Assembly: GCA_003132665.1 (NCBI GenBank)
Contig: PKYN01000019.1
Coordinates: 238,889 to 302,888 of the forward strand
Direction of reading: 5' to 3'
Length of the DNA stretch: 64,000 nucleotides
From: Actinomycetota bacterium
GTDB lineage: Bacteria; Actinomycetota; Thermoleophilia; Gaiellales; Gaiellaceae
Part shown: positions 35,004 through 44,013 of the stretch, piece after piece
How positions within the stretch are numbered: the first letter of the stretch is position 1
How the letters are laid out: every line of letters starts with the position of its first letter
Program-made: the position numbers and the translations under genes
The notes under the pieces: generated by a model
What the model was told of the DNA's origin: nothing
Databases searched by the model: none
What the model saw: the letters and a program-made list of their open reading frames with translations, nothing else

Positions 35004-36491
35004 TTAACCGAAGATTCGCCGATAGGAGTCTCCGCCAAAGCTGGTCGACAGCGGCTCGCCCTCTGTAATTCGAAATGTGCGCGTACCATCGGGCTTTCGC
35101 TCGGCACGGAGGAAGAGAGCGGTACGCAATCCCTGCGCGTGGAAGCCGCTCGCCAGATCGAACATATGGGTAACGAAGAAGATCTTGATCCCTTTCTCGA
35201 GCAGAGCGCGAACTACCTGGCGGGCTATCTCCGGTCCTTCTCGCTCGTTGGTGGACGCGAACGATTCATTGCAGAGCAGGAGGCAGTTGGGCGCTATCGC
35301 CTCTGCTATATCGCTCATCCTGGATAGCTCTTCGTCGAGCTTGCCGCGCTCCATGCTCGTATCTTCTTCGCGTTTGAAGTGGGTGAAGATTCCCTCGCAG
35401 ACGTTGGCACGAAAGGCCTCGGCGCCGATGAACATGCCGCTCTGCATCATCAGCTGCGCCACGCCGACGCCGCGCAGGAGCGTGGATTTTCCGCCCTGGT
35501 TCGCCCCGGTTATCAGCACGAGTGATTTGTCGTCGGCGCCCAACTCGTTACCCACAACCCTTTCGTCGACGTGAAGGGCGAGACAAACGTCGTAGAGACC
35601 GCGAGCATCAATCACGCTCCTCCCCACCGGCAGCGGGATGGGAAGGCACGTCGGCTCGGCTTTTTCGTCGAGTCGTTCATGAAGATTCAGACATCCGAGG
35701 TAGAAGGCGAGCTCGGATCGCACCATGTCGAAGAAGCTCTTAACGTGTTCGGCCGACCGGGCGATCGAATTGGAAACGGGATTGATCCCTCTATTTCGTA
35801 TGTTCGCCAGCGCCAGGAAGCCCCGATCGTCGCGCGGAGGAATCTGGAAGGTGAAGCTCGCAGGCCGTTTCCCAAGCGGAAGCTGCTCCGTCCATCTTCG
35901 TCTCCGAGGAGTGCGGACGACATAGCCGCTGCCCTTATTGCCCTTGGCGAGCGCAGCGCTGATCAGCACACCGCGTCTGAAGCTCAGCGCTTGTAGGTGA
36001 CGCTCGACCGTCTGGAGATAGTCGTCATCGAGCTCCTGTTGGAGCATCGCGAAGAAGCGCGTAAATCCGTCCGACTGGAAACTTCCTGCGGTCTCCTCAG
36101 CGAGCTGCCGGAGTCGCCTGAGCACGGCCACCTGGAGTTTCAGTATCTCCACCGAGCGATAGAGGATCCGATCGGGCGAAGCGCTGGACATGAGCCAGTT
36201 GACCTTCCTCTCGCTCTGAATCGCCTCGATCGCGAGCGCGTACATTTGCCGCACGACCTCCTCGTGCTCGAGACAATCGGTTAGCACTCGCTGCCGATAC
36301 ACGATCTCGTCAGGATCGGTCAGCCCGAGCAGGACTGCCGGCCTCGCAATCCCGTACAGGAAAGGGTCGCCGTCTGCCATCGCGTCCCAGAGGGTCTCCA
36401 GCTCGAGGTCCTGGGTCAGCGCGATTTCGTTTGCCGGCAGCTCGCTTTTCGGATCGAAATCGCGATCGGGATACATGAGCAGGACCTTCAT
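35004..36491 (-). CDS. MutS-like ATPase (second of tandem pair)
   Basis: 495-residue protein with the MutS core (lever helices) and ATPase domains but no mismatch-recognition domain. Walker A is TGANQGGKST near residue 330; the Walker B region near 407 reads LLLCNESFASTNEREG, with asparagine in place of the catalytic aspartate of DE. C-terminal VTHMFDLA matches the MutS H-loop. It overlaps the preceding MutS-like gene by 4 bases (ATGA). MutS-family genes are known members of fluoride riboswitch regulons; their role there is unknown. Confidence 0.88.
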   Translation of the reverse strand: MKVLLMYPDRDFDPKSELPANEIALTQDLELETLWDAMADGDPFLYGIARPAVLLGLTDPDEIVYRQRVLTDCLEHEEVVRQMYALAIEAIQSERKVNWLMSSASPDRILYRSVEILKLQVAVLRRLRQLAEETAGSFQSDGFTRFFAMLQQELDDDYLQTVERHLQALSFRRGVLISAALAKGNKGSGYVVRTPRRRRWTEQLPLGKRPASFTFQIPPRDDRGFLALANIRNRGINPVSNSIARSAEHVKSFFDMVRSELAFYLGCLNLHERLDEKAEPTCLPIPLPVGRSVIDARGLYDVCLALHVDERVVGNELGADDKSLVLITGANQGGKSTLLRGVGVAQLMMQSGMFIGAEAFRANVCEGIFTHFKREEDTSMERGKLDEELSRMSDIAEAIAPNCLLLCNESFASTNEREGPEIARQVVRALLEKGIKIFFVTHMFDLASGFHAQGLRTALFLRAERKPDGTRTFRITEGEPLSTSFGGDSYRRIFG

Positions 36492-38110
36492 GACACGACC
36501 CGCTCGATTAGACGCTCGTAGGTGAGACCGTACTTCTCCGCGATCGCCCAGGCGTAGGCAAGCCCGTCGGCGGGTTTCCTCACGATCTTGAACGTCCGCT
36601 CGGCCGGGTTCTCCGGCACGACCGTGCTGACCATGCTCACAGTCGACTCGCTGAGCGAAGCCAGCTCGTCCACGAACGTTACGTAGACGCCGAGCGGATT
36701 CAGCGCGAGGATCCGCTTCATCACCTCGGTTCCTACGAAGAGCGCATCCTGAAGAGTCGTCGAGCTGAACGTCTCGTTCATAACGATCACGCTCTCGCCG
36801 GTCGCCTCGCCGAGGATCTCGTGCACTCTGACGAGCTCGTCCTCGAGCTTGCCCCTGAGAGTCGCGATGTTCTCTTCCTTCTCGAAGTGGGTGAACAACC
36901 GGTCGGGCAGGACGAGCTGCGCACCCGTGCCGGGCACGAGCAAACCGAGGCTGGCGAGGTAGTGAAGCTGGCCGAACATCCGCGCGAAGGTGGTCTTACC
37001 TCCGTTGTTGGGCCCGGTGACGACGATGACCCGCTCGGGCTCCTCGAGATAGAAGTCGTTGCACACGACCTCTGATCGCTCCCCGATTAGCTTGATCGCT
37101 AGGGCGAGATCGAACGCTTCGTCGGCGAAGGTTCTCGTGGAGTGGGCGGAGACCTGCGGGTAGCAGAACGGCAAGCCGGACTCGCTCAACTTCTCGACCA
37201 GCTCCAGATAGGCGAGGTAGAACTGAACCTCTCGATCGAACCGGTCAATCGCCTCGTCCAGGTAATCGCGGTGACGGGTGCAGTATTCGTCGAGGGGACC
37301 GAAGACGTCCGGATACAGCCTTGCGACGAGCTCGAGGATGCGCGTCTCGATGTGATTCATCTCAGGGTCTTCGGAATAGTTGACCAGGTAGCTCTTTGGC
37401 GTCTGCTGCTCGAACTTCGCGAACGTCTCCTCGAGCTCGGCGCTGTAATCGGCCTCGCCTTCGTACCTGCTAACGGTTACTCGGTCTGCCCTTATCCGCA
37501 TCGTGTACTGAACGCTCGCGAGCAACTCCCTAGATGCCTCTGTCTCGACCGCTAGTGAGCCGAAACCGTCCGAGGCGGTGTAGTTCGTTAGGTAGTCGCG
37601 GAACTCGTTCAGGCCACGCGAGACCACATCGAGCCGAACCAGTTCCTCGGAGAGCAGGCGAACCGCCTCACAGTAAATCGTCACCGCATCGAGAAACCAG
37701 GCTTGCTTCTGAAGCGCGTAGCGGAGCCTCTCGACTTGAGCGAGGTGCTCGCGCATCTGTCGCATCCTCCGCGCGAACGCCTGGATCGACTCACGCACAT
37801 CGCTCTTCTCGAGGTCGCGCAGTACCTCGTGTCGATAAGTCACCGACTCGACCTCGTGCAGAGGAGCGTAGAAGAACGGCCCGAGGTCGTACTCGCTGCG
37901 ACCGGCCATCATCGACTCCAGCACCTGATCGAGGTTCAGATCGCCGAAGAAGTCCGGTTCTCCCAGCCGCATGGCTTCGGCGCTCGCTCCGGGTTTATCG
38001 AAGAGGATGCTCTCGAAGCTTCCCGAGCGGACGTCCTCGGCGGGTGCCCGCTGCTTCGCCACGCCTCCTGCCGGAGACGGCTCGGTGTCGGAACGAAGAG
38101 AGCGCGCCAT
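36488..38110 (-). CDS. MutS-like ATPase (first of tandem pair)
   Basis: 540-residue paralogue of the next gene, with helical clamp/lever region and ATPase domain. Walker A is TGPNNGGKTT near residue 365; the Walker B region reads VIVMNETFSSTTLQ, again NE instead of DE. VYVTFVDELASLSE corresponds to the switch near the H-loop. The first ~40 residues are polar and variable. Middle gene of the operon led by fluoride riboswitch 2, starting 12 bases after the dynamin-like gene. Confidence 0.88.
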   Translation of the reverse strand: MARSLRSDTEPSPAGGVAKQRAPAEDVRSGSFESILFDKPGASAEAMRLGEPDFFGDLNLDQVLESMMAGRSEYDLGPFFYAPLHEVESVTYRHEVLRDLEKSDVRESIQAFARRMRQMREHLAQVERLRYALQKQAWFLDAVTIYCEAVRLLSEELVRLDVVSRGLNEFRDYLTNYTASDGFGSLAVETEASRELLASVQYTMRIRADRVTVSRYEGEADYSAELEETFAKFEQQTPKSYLVNYSEDPEMNHIETRILELVARLYPDVFGPLDEYCTRHRDYLDEAIDRFDREVQFYLAYLELVEKLSESGLPFCYPQVSAHSTRTFADEAFDLALAIKLIGERSEVVCNDFYLEEPERVIVVTGPNNGGKTTFARMFGQLHYLASLGLLVPGTGAQLVLPDRLFTHFEKEENIATLRGKLEDELVRVHEILGEATGESVIVMNETFSSTTLQDALFVGTEVMKRILALNPLGVYVTFVDELASLSESTVSMVSTVVPENPAERTFKIVRKPADGLAYAWAIAEKYGLTYERLIERVVS

Positions 38111-38122
38111 CTGCTTACCTTT

Positions 38123-39850
38123 CTATCCGCCGGATGAAGCCTTCTCGCGACGACCCAAGGCAAGAGCGACGTTGTCGAGCTGCTCGGCCTTTTTCCTGAG
38201 GTCGCGCAGGCGAATCTCGACTTGGCGGCGCCCGGTTCGCTGCTCGCGTCCCGCTCTATCGAGCGCCGAGCGCACTTGCCCGATTGCCTCCTCCAGCGCC
38301 GACTCGAGCTCGTCGCGATAGTCGCCGGCGCTTGCCTTGATTCGCTCAGCCAGATCCGACCTGAGCCGGCCGGCGTGACGATCAAGAAGCATCCTCAGGC
38401 GGCTTTTCGCCTCGCGTAGAGCGAGGCGGCGGCCAAGCGAACCGGGGACGAGCTTCTGCCCGAGATCGACAAGCTGATCGAGCGCCTGCGCCTCGTCGCG
38501 TAGCTTGAAGGTGAAGCGCGCGGGCGTGTGCAGGTCGAGGGTCGGCAGCTGCAGCGGCGGCCGTGAGCCGAATGCCTGCTCGGCCGCCTCGGCGATCTCC
38601 TCGAGGATTCCACGCATGCGCGAGCCGTAGCGTTTCTCCGCCCGCTCGAGCGCATCCGCGATCTCCGCCTCGAGCTCGGGCGCGAGCTTGAGCGTGTCGG
38701 CCTGGATGATTTCCTCGACGCCGTGTCGCAATGCGAGCGTGAACTTGCGTGTCCCGCCGTCGATAGCTGCAGCCTTGCCATCGAGCGAGCTCTCAAGCGC
38801 CTTCGCGTGTCCGGCCGCATAAGCAAGGAGCGGCTCGTTCACCTGCATCCGAATGATGTCCTCCACCGCGCGCTCGAGTAGTAGTCGCGCCTCCTCGCGC
38901 GCATCCTGAAGAGCGGCGAGCGAACGCTCGAACGAAGCAAGCCGCCCCTCCAGCTCCTCCAACGGTAGCTCGAGCGCATGCGCCTCGAAGCGGGCGGCCT
39001 GGGCAGCGTCGGCGGCGAACGTGCCGGCAAGCAGCGCAACCGACTCGAGTAGCGTCTCGCGCCGTTCCGAAGCAATGAAGCGCTGGAGTCGATCGTGGAG
39101 AGATTCGATTCCCGTGGAATAGCGTGCGCTTACGGCGAAGAGCTCAGGGCTACCGCTTCCCTCGGCATCGACGAGCCGGGAGCGAATGAAGTCGAGCGCG
39201 ATCTCCTCCTCGCCCGGGCCGAGCACGTCGATCTTGTTGACGGCGTAGAAGAGCTTCGGAGTGCGCTCGGCCAGCTCGGCGAGAAGCCGCTGCTCGTCGC
39301 CCGAGAGTGGCTGCTCGGCCGTGAGGACGACCAGCGCGGCGTCGATCTGCGGGAAGAAGCGCCTAGCGGTTTCGGTGTTGTGCACGTGCACCGAGCCGAG
39401 CCCGGGCGTATCGACAAGCTGGAGTCCCTGCTCGAGCAACGGATGTGGCAGCTCGACGATCGCGATCTCGACCCCACGCTCGTTGTTCGGGTTCTCGGCC
39501 TCGGTGACGAAGGCGTTGAGATCTGCAAGCGGGTGCTCGCTCTCGCTTCCGTCGAGGAAGCGCACGATCAGGCGCTCGCGCTCCCCGAAGCGAACCAATG
39601 TGATGATCGACGTCAGCGGCACGACTCCCGTCGGAAGCAGATCGCGCTCGAGCAAGGCATTGATGAGTGTGCTCTTGCCGCGTTTGAACTCGCCGACGAC
39701 GACTAGGTTGAGCCGGTCCTCGCTCAGTCTTCTTGCCGCTTGCTCGAGCTCGTACCGAGAGCGCTCCGGAACGAGCTCCCGGGCAAGCTCGCCCAGCTCA
39801 CCCGCCTTCGTGAGCAGTTGCTCCCGATCCAGCTCAGGTACGTCCCGCAT
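38123..39850 (-). CDS. Dynamin-family GTPase
   Basis: 575-residue large GTPase of the bacterial dynamin-like type: G1 GEFKRGKSTLINALL, switch threonine in LTSIITLVRF, G3 DTPGLGS, G4 NKID, followed by long coiled helices typical of the stalk. Such proteins act on membranes, for example in repair. ATG 39850 is preferred over ATG 39862 because a GGAAG Shine-Dalgarno lies five bases before it, and that same GGAAG is complementary to the changed P1 strand of riboswitch 2. Leads the operon with two MutS-like genes. Confidence 0.87.
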   Translation of the reverse strand: MRDVPELDREQLLTKAGELGELARELVPERSRYELEQAARRLSEDRLNLVVVGEFKRGKSTLINALLERDLLPTGVVPLTSIITLVRFGERERLIVRFLDGSESEHPLADLNAFVTEAENPNNERGVEIAIVELPHPLLEQGLQLVDTPGLGSVHVHNTETARRFFPQIDAALVVLTAEQPLSGDEQRLLAELAERTPKLFYAVNKIDVLGPGEEEIALDFIRSRLVDAEGSGSPELFAVSARYSTGIESLHDRLQRFIASERRETLLESVALLAGTFAADAAQAARFEAHALELPLEELEGRLASFERSLAALQDAREEARLLLERAVEDIIRMQVNEPLLAYAAGHAKALESSLDGKAAAIDGGTRKFTLALRHGVEEIIQADTLKLAPELEAEIADALERAEKRYGSRMRGILEEIAEAAEQAFGSRPPLQLPTLDLHTPARFTFKLRDEAQALDQLVDLGQKLVPGSLGRRLALREAKSRLRMLLDRHAGRLRSDLAERIKASAGDYRDELESALEEAIGQVRSALDRAGREQRTGRRQVEIRLRDLRKKAEQLDNVALALGRREKASSGG

Positions 39851-39875
39851 GCGTTCTTCCATGGCCTCGGATTGG

Positions 39876-39924
39876 AATAGAAGCCATTAGCCACGGTGGC
39901 GCTTATTCGGCGGGCCTCATCGCC
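39876..39924 (-). ncRNA. Fluoride riboswitch 2 (crcB motif)
   Basis: Read leftwards: GGCGATGAGGCCCGCC (39924-39909), a P2 hairpin GCCA/TGGC, then GCTAATGGCTTCTA (about 39890-39877). P1 is GAGGCC with GGCUUC, one G-U pair replacing G-C. The strand CUUCU is complementary to GGAAG at 39860-39856, the ribosome-binding site of the dynamin-like gene, so ligand-free RNA could block translation. Confidence 0.9.
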
Positions 39925-39932
39925 TTTCTCTC

Positions 39933-39959
39933 ATATTACCCGGTCGTCGAGGCGGTCAA
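39933..39959 (-). promoter_or_regulatory. Candidate promoter of dynamin-MutS-MutS operon
   Basis: On the leftward strand TTGACC (39959-39954) and TAATAT (39938-39933) are 15 bases apart, and TAATAT ends eight bases before aptamer 2. The same GGTAATAT with the same eight-base gap precedes aptamer 5. The promoter overlaps the 3' end of the MFS gene. Confidence 0.5.
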
Positions 39960-41150
39960 GCGCGCGCGGTTGAGAGCGAACGCGAGCGCCATCAACGCGG
40001 CGGCGTAGCCGAAGCCGACGATCGGGGAGAAGATCGCCCAGAGCAGGCCGACGGCGAGCGAGGAGGTGAAGTCGCCGAGCGACTGCACACCGCCGAGAAC
40101 GCCGAAGCCGCTGCCGCGGAGCTCGTCCGGAAGCGCCCTGGCGACGAGCGTCGACTCCGCCGTCTCGACGAGGCCGATGCCGGCGCCGGCAAGCGCGAAG
40201 CCACCGATCAAGAGAGGCCAGGCGGTACCGGCCAGGGCAAAAAAGACGTAGCCCCCGAAAAACAAGGCCGTCCCGGTGCCGAAGACGACGCGAGCGCCGA
40301 ACCTGTCGGTCGCATGGCCGCCGGGTATCGAGATCAGGGAGCCGACAAGGTTGTGACCCGCATACAGAAGGATCGCGAGAACGGTTGCGTTTGTGAGGCT
40401 GCGGCTGTCGGTAAGCACCGTCGTGGCGCGCAGGATGAGCAGCGTCGTCGCACAGTTCCCGAGTTCGAAGGCGCCGACCGGAAGAAGCGTGCGGGTTAGC
40501 CCGCTCGCATGAAGGCCGCGCAGTTCGAGCCGAAAACGGCGACGAACCCCGGTGTGAAGACGTCGCGCCTCGGCGGCGGCGACAGTGATCGCGAGCGCCG
40601 CGAGCACGCCTGGGATCGCCGCGAGGTAGAACGTGTGACGAATGCCGATGAGGGCGACGAACCCTGCGGCGGCGAGCGGTCCGGCGACCGCGCCGAGGTT
40701 GTCCATCGCCCGCTCATAGCCGAAGGCTCGCCCGTAGGCCTCCTTCGGCGCGAGTGAGGCGAGCAGCGAATCCCGCGCCGGCGTTCGCGCGCCACGAGCG
40801 ACCCAGGCGAACGCGCGCAAGATGCCGACTTGCCAGGTCGCCGTGGCCAGACCTATCGCCCCGGTCGCCACCGCTGTGCCGATGTAGCCGCCGCTCGCGA
40901 GCCGACCGCGGCGCTCCTCATCGTTCGAGGCGGCGCCGCCTGCGAGCTTCGCTATTCCGGCGAGGCCGTCGCTGACGCCTTCGATCACACCGAGCGCGCC
41001 CGGCGAGGCACCTAGCGTGTGGGTGAGAAAGCCCGGCAAAACCGAGGTTGCGATCTCATGGCCGGAGTCGCTGAAGAAGCTCGCGGCGCCCACGCTGCCG
41101 ACGCCGCGCGTCAACCAGCGTTCCTCGACTCTTTCGTCCGACCTCGGCAT
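39936..41150 (-). CDS. MFS transporter
   Basis: 404-residue major facilitator protein with about twelve helices. FFSDSGHEIATSVLPGFL in helix 1 and GVIEGVSDGLAGIAKLAGG in helix 2 place it in the same broad subgroup as the MFS gene at 52328 (compare VVEGLLGVGVTLARYLSG). It has no recognisable aptamer of its own, but it sits between aptamers 2 and 3 and may be cotranscribed into the dynamin operon. Substrate unknown. Confidence 0.87.
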   Translation of the reverse strand: MPRSDERVEERWLTRGVGSVGAASFFSDSGHEIATSVLPGFLTHTLGASPGALGVIEGVSDGLAGIAKLAGGAASNDEERRGRLASGGYIGTAVATGAIGLATATWQVGILRAFAWVARGARTPARDSLLASLAPKEAYGRAFGYERAMDNLGAVAGPLAAAGFVALIGIRHTFYLAAIPGVLAALAITVAAAEARRLHTGVRRRFRLELRGLHASGLTRTLLPVGAFELGNCATTLLILRATTVLTDSRSLTNATVLAILLYAGHNLVGSLISIPGGHATDRFGARVVFGTGTALFFGGYVFFALAGTAWPLLIGGFALAGAGIGLVETAESTLVARALPDELRGSGFGVLGGVQSLGDFTSSLAVGLLWAIFSPIVGFGYAAALMALAFALNRARLTASTTG

Positions 41151-41162
41151 CTGCGGGCTCGA

Positions 41163-41169
41163 ACGCTAT
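41163..41169 (+). promoter_or_regulatory. Candidate -10 element of fluoride riboswitch 3
   Basis: ACGCTAT (with TTCT following) lies 21 bases before aptamer 3, just upstream of the divergent MFS start. It matches the heptamer before aptamers 1 and 4. No convincing -35 box is seen. Confidence 0.35.
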
Positions 41170-41189
41170 TCTAGAATTGAAAGACGTTG

Positions 41190-41240
41190 CGGCGATGAGG
41201 CTCGCCGACGACCGCGCGGTTCGCGCTGATGGCCTCTAGA
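41190..41240 (+). ncRNA. Fluoride riboswitch 3 (crcB motif)
   Basis: GGCGATGAGGCTCGCC (41191-41206), P2 hairpin GCGCG/CGCGC, and GCTGATGGCCTCTA (41225-41238) give the full crcB aptamer. The 100 bases before the HEAT gene hold AGAGGG shortly downstream, able to pair with CCTCT of P1, and the GGAGG Shine-Dalgarno of the gene, which is also complementary to CCUCU. Confidence 0.92.
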
Positions 41241-41340
41241 ACGAGAGGGTCATAGTCGTGCGAGAGCCGCATAGCGCCGAATCGCTTTTTCCCATACGCC
41301 CTTTTCGGACGAGCCTGGCGGAAAGTCGGAGGGGACTCCG

Positions 41341-42534
41341 ATGAAGAAGCTCGCGTCATCGCGGCGAGCTGCATCGGATCCAAGCGACCGCCTGACGGAG
41401 GTGCTTTCCTCCGGACGCGACGCCAGGGCGCGAATCAGACTGCTCCGAGCGGTCGAGGACGTCTCGCCCATAGTTGCTAAGCGCGCGCTCAAACGACTCG
41501 CCGAAGTCGGCGGCCCAGACGAAGCGAAGCGCCTTCGCGAGCTGCTCTTCGCTCTCGACCTGGCCGTCATCCCCGCCTGCGTGCAGACACTGATAGCCCT
41601 CGGCGAGGAGGACAAGAGCAGAGGGGAAGCCGTGAGGGAGCTTTCGTCCTCCTTGAACGACGTACGCCTGAAGGCGGCGCTCGTGCTGCGCGAGGTTGCC
41701 AATCCCTCTAGCGCCGGGGCGCTGCGAGCGGCACTCCGAGACCCGCTCGCGAACGTACGCCGGGTTGCGCTCGAGGCACTCGCGCGGCTCCCTGATGATG
41801 GAAAGAATCTCGCTGCGGCGCTCGAGTTGACGGGCGATGAAGACGAGACCGTTCGCGCGGCGCTCGTGCGTGCGGTCGTCGCGCTCGCCGCCAACCCGGG
41901 TCCGACCTTGGCCTGTTTCCTCGAAGATCCAGCCGCGGTCGTGCGTCTCGCGCTCGCGCGAAACACCGCGTCGCTCAGCGTGGGGGCCATCTCCTTGCTG
42001 CTCGAGGACGGTAACTACGACGTTCGCTCGCAGACTCTCTGGTCGCTCGTCGAAGAGCCGAGGCCCGAGCTTGCAGATGCCATTGTTGCCCGGCTCGAGG
42101 ACAACCACTGGGCCGTGCGCCGAGCTGCTTGTCGAGCGCTTGGGGCAGCGGGAACCGAGAGCGCGTTTCGGCCGTTGCTCTGCCGCCTCGTCGACTCGAG
42201 CTCAATCGTTCGTGAGGCAGCGCTACGGGCTCTTCGTGAGATCTTCGAGGACGACCTTCCTCTGCTTCTGAGAAGCGCAGCCTTGACCGAGCGAGAGCCG
42301 GGCCTTAGACGCCGGATCGTCTACGCGATCGGCAAGACCGCACGTGGCGACCTCGCTGGGCTAGTTGAACCGTTCGCAGCGGATTCGGATGCCGACGTCC
42401 GTCTCGCAGTTGTGAGAGTCCTAACCGATCGTCCGCAAACAAACCGAAACGGGATACTCAAGGAACTCGCGAAGGACGATGACCTCGCCGTTCGTCAAGC
42501 GGCTCGTTTCCTCCTGGGAGTGCCTGGTGACTAG
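41341..42534 (+). CDS. HEAT-repeat protein under fluoride control
   Basis: 397 residues made of about ten HEAT/PBS-lyase-like repeats of ~31 residues (for example AALRDPLANVRRVALEALARLPDD and VARLEDNHWAVRRAACRALGAAG), forming a helical solenoid for protein binding. No enzymatic domain. Shine-Dalgarno GGAGGGG lies before ATG 41341. First gene of an operon with a small helical protein and UspA, headed by fluoride riboswitch 3. A second, shorter HEAT protein with a zinc ribbon is at 43627. Confidence 0.85.
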   Translation: MKKLASSRRAASDPSDRLTEVLSSGRDARARIRLLRAVEDVSPIVAKRALKRLAEVGGPDEAKRLRELLFALDLAVIPACVQTLIALGEEDKSRGEAVRELSSSLNDVRLKAALVLREVANPSSAGALRAALRDPLANVRRVALEALARLPDDGKNLAAALELTGDEDETVRAALVRAVVALAANPGPTLACFLEDPAAVVRLALARNTASLSVGAISLLLEDGNYDVRSQTLWSLVEEPRPELADAIVARLEDNHWAVRRAACRALGAAGTESAFRPLLCRLVDSSSIVREAALRALREIFEDDLPLLLRSAALTEREPGLRRRIVYAIGKTARGDLAGLVEPFAADSDADVRLAVVRVLTDRPQTNRNGILKELAKDDDLAVRQAARFLLGVPGD

Positions 42535-42895
42535 CGAGTCAACACACCTGTCGCTCAACCAAGCGCAGCGGCGGGCGATCGGTCACGGGATCAACGGGAT
42601 ACATGCGCTTCTTCGGGAGTTGAAGGTTGGGGGGTACAAAGGAGGGTGCATTACGGATCTCGAGGGGGCGCTCGAGCACTTCGAGCAGACGACTGCGGCA
42701 GAACCACCGCGTGCCGCTCGCAGTAATGTGGCCGTCATTTTCGCCCAGCTGCTCACCCTCGTCTACGAACTTCGCCCGTCGACATTGGAGGAGTATGGTC
42801 CGCTTGACGCCGCCGCCCACGCCTATCTCGACCGGGAAGCGGGACGGCTGATCGAGCTCACCGGAGTGCTAATAGACACACTATCCACCCGATAA
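42527..42895 (+). CDS. Small helical protein, unknown
   Basis: 122 residues from GTG 42527, which overlaps the stop of the HEAT gene. Predominantly helical and without recognised motifs: LNQAQRRAIGHGINGIHALLRELKVGG, then ARSNVAVIFAQLLTLVYEL and a C-terminal helix. Its coupling to the HEAT gene and to UspA (14 bases downstream) suggests a shared role in the fluoride response. Confidence 0.7.
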   Translation: MTSESTHLSLNQAQRRAIGHGINGIHALLRELKVGGYKGGCITDLEGALEHFEQTTAAEPPRAARSNVAVIFAQLLTLVYELRPSTLEEYGPLDAAAHAYLDREAGRLIELTGVLIDTLSTR

Positions 42896-42909
42896 GAAGG
42901 GAGAGGTAG

Positions 42910-43332
42910 ATGCCGTTCTCGAATCTTCTCGTCGCGATTGACGGAAACCCGAGCGGGCAGAAGGCGCTCGAGACCGCCATAGAGCTCTCGAAGCTGATCG
43001 GATGCCCTTTGGCCGTGCTCGTTGTCGAGGGCCCGCTGCCCGCCTATGCCGCCACGGTCGGCGAGGTGGAAGAGGTGAAGAACGAGAAGGACGCGTTCTT
43101 CGAAAGAATCATCCGACTCGCTCGCGAAAAAGCCAAGGAGGCGGGAGTCGAGGTCGACGTTTCGATGCACGTCGGCCACCCGGCCGAGGTCATCGTGCGC
43201 GAGGTAGAGGCGCGGAAGGCAGATCTCGTCGTTGTCGGACACAAGGATCACTTCCTCGGCGACTACGTGCTCGGCTCGACCGCCGATCGAGTCGCCCATC
43301 ACGCGCCCTGTCCGGTATTGATCGTTCGTTAG
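42910..43332 (+). CDS. Universal stress protein UspA family
   Basis: 140-residue Usp with FSNLLVAIDGNPSGQKALETAIEL at the start and the ATP-binding end GHKDHFLGDYVLGSTADRVAHHAPCPVLIVR (the G-x2-G-x9-G-S/T pattern is present). UspA-family genes are known in fluoride riboswitch regulons. Third gene of the riboswitch-3 operon, with a GGGAGAGG Shine-Dalgarno. Its end overlaps the end of a small convergent gene. Confidence 0.92.
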   Translation: MPFSNLLVAIDGNPSGQKALETAIELSKLIGCPLAVLVVEGPLPAYAATVGEVEEVKNEKDAFFERIIRLAREKAKEAGVEVDVSMHVGHPAEVIVREVEARKADLVVVGHKDHFLGDYVLGSTADRVAHHAPCPVLIVR

Positions 43333-43562
43333 GAATTACCGTTGGCAGGAGGCTGATCGCTTAGGAGGCCTGCCGCTATGAAGCAAGGGCAACTCTCCAT
43401 CGCAGCGGGATCGCGGTCGCGGAGTCGGAATAGATCGGTTGCGATGCGCGGGTGCTGGCAGAGACCGACGATCTCGTAGCCGACATCATCGTGCGCAGGG
43501 GGGTCGAGAGCGCTGAAGAAGTGGCAGTTAGGGCATTCCTCTGGGTCGAACGGCCAGCTCAT
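43329..43562 (-). CDS. Small Cys/His-rich protein, unknown
   Basis: 77 residues with C10-x2-C13-H14 (ECPNCHFF), later C35-x-H37 (GLCQHPRI) and C-P-C near 58 (SCPCF). The pattern suggests a bound metal or an Fe-S site. Start ATG 43562 was chosen over TTG 43568. Convergent with UspA, overlapping by 4 bases. No family recognised. Confidence 0.55.
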   Translation of the reverse strand: MSWPFDPEECPNCHFFSALDPPAHDDVGYEIVGLCQHPRIATDLFRLRDRDPAAMESCPCFIAAGLLSDQPPANGNS

Positions 43563-43626
43563 TGGCAATCACTTTGCTTTTACTCCCTTGGGATGAATCT
43601 CGAAAGTATGGTTGGTATCGAGACGA

Positions 43627-44013
43627 ATGCCCGGCAAGAGCCTGACGTACTTCTGCTTCGAGTGCTACGCGGAAAACGAGCGACCGGAGGGCGCGTGCGT
43701 GCGCTGCGGCGGCGCGATCGAGCCGCCGCCCGATACGAGCTACGCCGACCTTCTGATCTGGGCGCTCCACCACCCACTCGCGCCGGTGGCAACCCATGCC
43801 GCGGCCGTCCTGGGAGACGTTGGTGACAGACGCGCGATCGGCCCGCTGCACGTGCTCATCGATGATCCGCCCGATCCGTACATCGCAGCCGCGGCGCTCG
43901 CGAGCCTTGTCGCCCTTCAGGGAGTGGACGAGCTTCGGCCGCTTCTCGAGCGCCTGGCCCGAGAAGCGGCTCCGCCAGTTAGGCGCGTCGCAAAGAACTC
44001 ACTTCAAGAATGA
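43627..44013 (+). CDS. Zinc-ribbon HEAT-repeat protein
   Basis: 128 residues from ATG 43627. An N-terminal zinc ribbon (YFCFECYAENERPEGACVRCGG) is followed by two to three HEAT repeats (HPLAPVATHAAAVLGDVGDRRAIGPLHVLIDD). It looks like a short companion of the HEAT protein at 41341. No aptamer precedes it. Confidence 0.7.
   Translation: MPGKSLTYFCFECYAENERPEGACVRCGGAIEPPPDTSYADLLIWALHHPLAPVATHAAAVLGDVGDRRAIGPLHVLIDDPPDPYIAAAALASLVALQGVDELRPLLERLAREAAPPVRRVAKNSLQE

Noticed and set aside
43340-43372. Hairpin GGCAGG/CCTGCC after UspA
   Set aside because: It lies within the coding end of the convergent Cys/His gene and has no T-run, so a terminator call is weak.
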